NCBI GenBank assembly: GCA_018262875.1
Contig: JADFDL010000125.1
Span: 1 to 5,527, forward strand
DNA from: Rhodocyclaceae bacterium
GTDB lineage: Bacteria > Pseudomonadota > Gammaproteobacteria > Burkholderiales > Rhodocyclaceae
Length of the DNA: 5,527 nucleotides
Direction: 5' to 3'
The position numbers and the translations under genes are program-made. This document shows positions 4,928-5,527 of this stretch, piece after piece. Each line of letters begins with the position of its first letter. Within the stretch, counting starts at the first letter, position 1. The notes beneath the pieces were generated by a model. That model ran no database searches. It was not told the origin of the DNA and saw only the letters and a program-made list of their open reading frames with translations.

Positions 4928-5489
4928 CGTGGCCCGGGAAGGTTCTCGATACTTCATTGCACCCGACGCGCCGGGAGTAATCGCGATTGAAATGACGCGT
5001 GGGCTGATGTGCAGCCTGTCGATGCGCTTGCACTTCGCCGTCGCAAACCGGCCTCAAGAAGCCGGTGCCGAGCACGTGACCGCCAAGAGGACGATTCGCG
5101 AGCTGGCGGAGAACGCGGAGATCATCGATCATCCGCTGCACTTCAATATGCGCCCGTGCCTCCAGCTGCAGGTCGCGGCGACACGGGTCGGTTGAATAGT
5201 CCGCGGCGGGAGCGCGATCGATGTCACGAGGATGGGTGTTGTGGCCCTCGATCCGATTCGAGTAGTAGCAGTTCATCGACCGGACGAGCTCGGCAACCGA
5301 CAGCCGCACCACCGGGTGCAGCTGGGCTGACCGTTCGCTGGCCTCTCGGGCCAGATCGAAAACCAGGCTCTCGAGCGCGGCGGTGCCCTCCGTGGGCATG
5401 AATGGCTCTGCCGCGACGGGGATCAAGACGCCCCCCCTGCGATCATGAGTCTTGGCCGGTTCCATGGCCGGTCTTGTGACCGATACCAT
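4827..5489 (-). pseudogene. Fic-family protein remnant: N-terminal inhibitory part only
   Basis: The first ~123 residues (5489 down to about 5121) are typical of class II Fic proteins: EPFMPTEGTAALESLVFDLA, then VVRLSVAELVRSMNCYYSN, IEGHNTHPRDIDRA and LQLEARAHIEVQRMID. The SNRIEG at 78-82 fits the inhibitory (S/T)xxxE(G/N) motif that holds such AMP-transferases inactive. The rest of the frame is arginine-rich, lacks the catalytic HxFx(D/E)GNGRxxR motif, and overlaps the YdhR-like gene on the other strand. It therefore looks like non-homologous sequence after a deletion. The other two minus-strand frames show no Fic continuation. The start may also be M9 or M31. DRAPAA where DRALAG is usual also hints at decay. 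If expressed, it could not transfer AMP. Confidence 0.65.
4918..4937. terminator. GC-rich hairpin at the end of the GST unit
   Basis: CCGGGCC (4918-4924) and GGCCCGG (4931-4937) form a perfect 7-bp stem. The stop codon TGA (4925-4927) lies in the 6-base loop, and outer GAAC (4912-4915) / GTTC (4942-4945) can extend the structure. There is no T-run on either side, so it may be an mRNA 3' stabiliser or a weak terminator rather than a classic intrinsic one. Confidence 0.45.
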
Positions 5490-5527
5490 CGCTGTCCAGG
5501 TTTACGAAGTACGTGTGCGTTCTTGGA

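Noticed and set aside
4896..5195. Plus-strand 99-codon frame after the YdhR-like gene
   Set aside because: It starts inside the preceding gene, has no ribosome binding site or recognisable domain, and its second half lies opposite the Fic-like sequence. 4928-5120 holds only a hairpin and no gene I can support.
5431..5437. Run of seven C (seven G in the Fic-like frame) as a phase-variation tract
   Set aside because: Seven is short for slipped-strand switching, the tract lies in the poorly conserved N-terminus, and the gene is already truncated.
1..5527. CRISPR array, tRNA or rRNA genes
   Set aside because: No regularly spaced repeats, no cloverleaf with a T-arm signature and no rRNA-like conserved segment was seen on either strand.

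Overview
The window reads as an accessory region of a fairly GC-rich proteobacterium. An integron-type attC site, an IS3-family element of the IS407 type, an HxlR/GST stress locus and a Fic-family remnant all fit a Xanthomonadales or Burkholderiales-like background, but nothing here fixes the genus. The left ~1.3 kb looks less GC-rich than the IS and the right side, as expected for foreign cassettes.

Left part (1-1304), integron cassette array. A membrane-protein gene, probably cut at its 5' end by the window edge, runs into a well-formed attC site at 614-691. That site has both core sequences, a folded stem with extrahelical bases and a 15-nt loop. The next cassette starts at its core and carries a compact 120-residue protein of unknown function with its start 11 bases after the core. 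Behind it lies a degenerate attC-like left half (1076) and, 229 bp on, a good attC right core (GTTAGAC, 1298). The homology of a broken alpha/beta-hydrolase gene begins exactly at that core.

Middle (1426-2679), a complete IS3-family insertion sequence. It has matching terminal repeats of about 25 bp, orfA, orfB with an intact DDE triad, and a GGGAAAG -1 slippery heptamer joining the two frames. A 36-bp perfect palindrome lies inside the 3' end of orfB. The IS is flanked by two different broken genes, an alpha/beta hydrolase on the left and a DUF924-like gene on the right, and has no target duplication. It therefore probably marks a deletion or recombination junction rather than a simple insertion.

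Right part (2939-4927), a divergent regulator/effector locus. An HxlR-family repressor on the minus strand faces a glutathione S-transferase-like gene. The 79-bp gap between them holds a 42-bp dyad centred on TAGCATGCTA that overlaps plausible face-to-face promoters. The GST gene overlaps the next ORF, which joins a four-helix membrane domain (DUF6632-like) in frame to a YdhR/monooxygenase-like domain. The second domain has its own strong ribosome binding site, so it may also be made separately. A GC-rich hairpin closes this transcription unit.

Right end (4827-5489, minus), the N-terminal third of a class II Fic protein. It keeps the SxxxEG inhibitory motif, but its sequence loses Fic character before the catalytic domain. 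The whole window is a patchwork of working small units and gene remnants.
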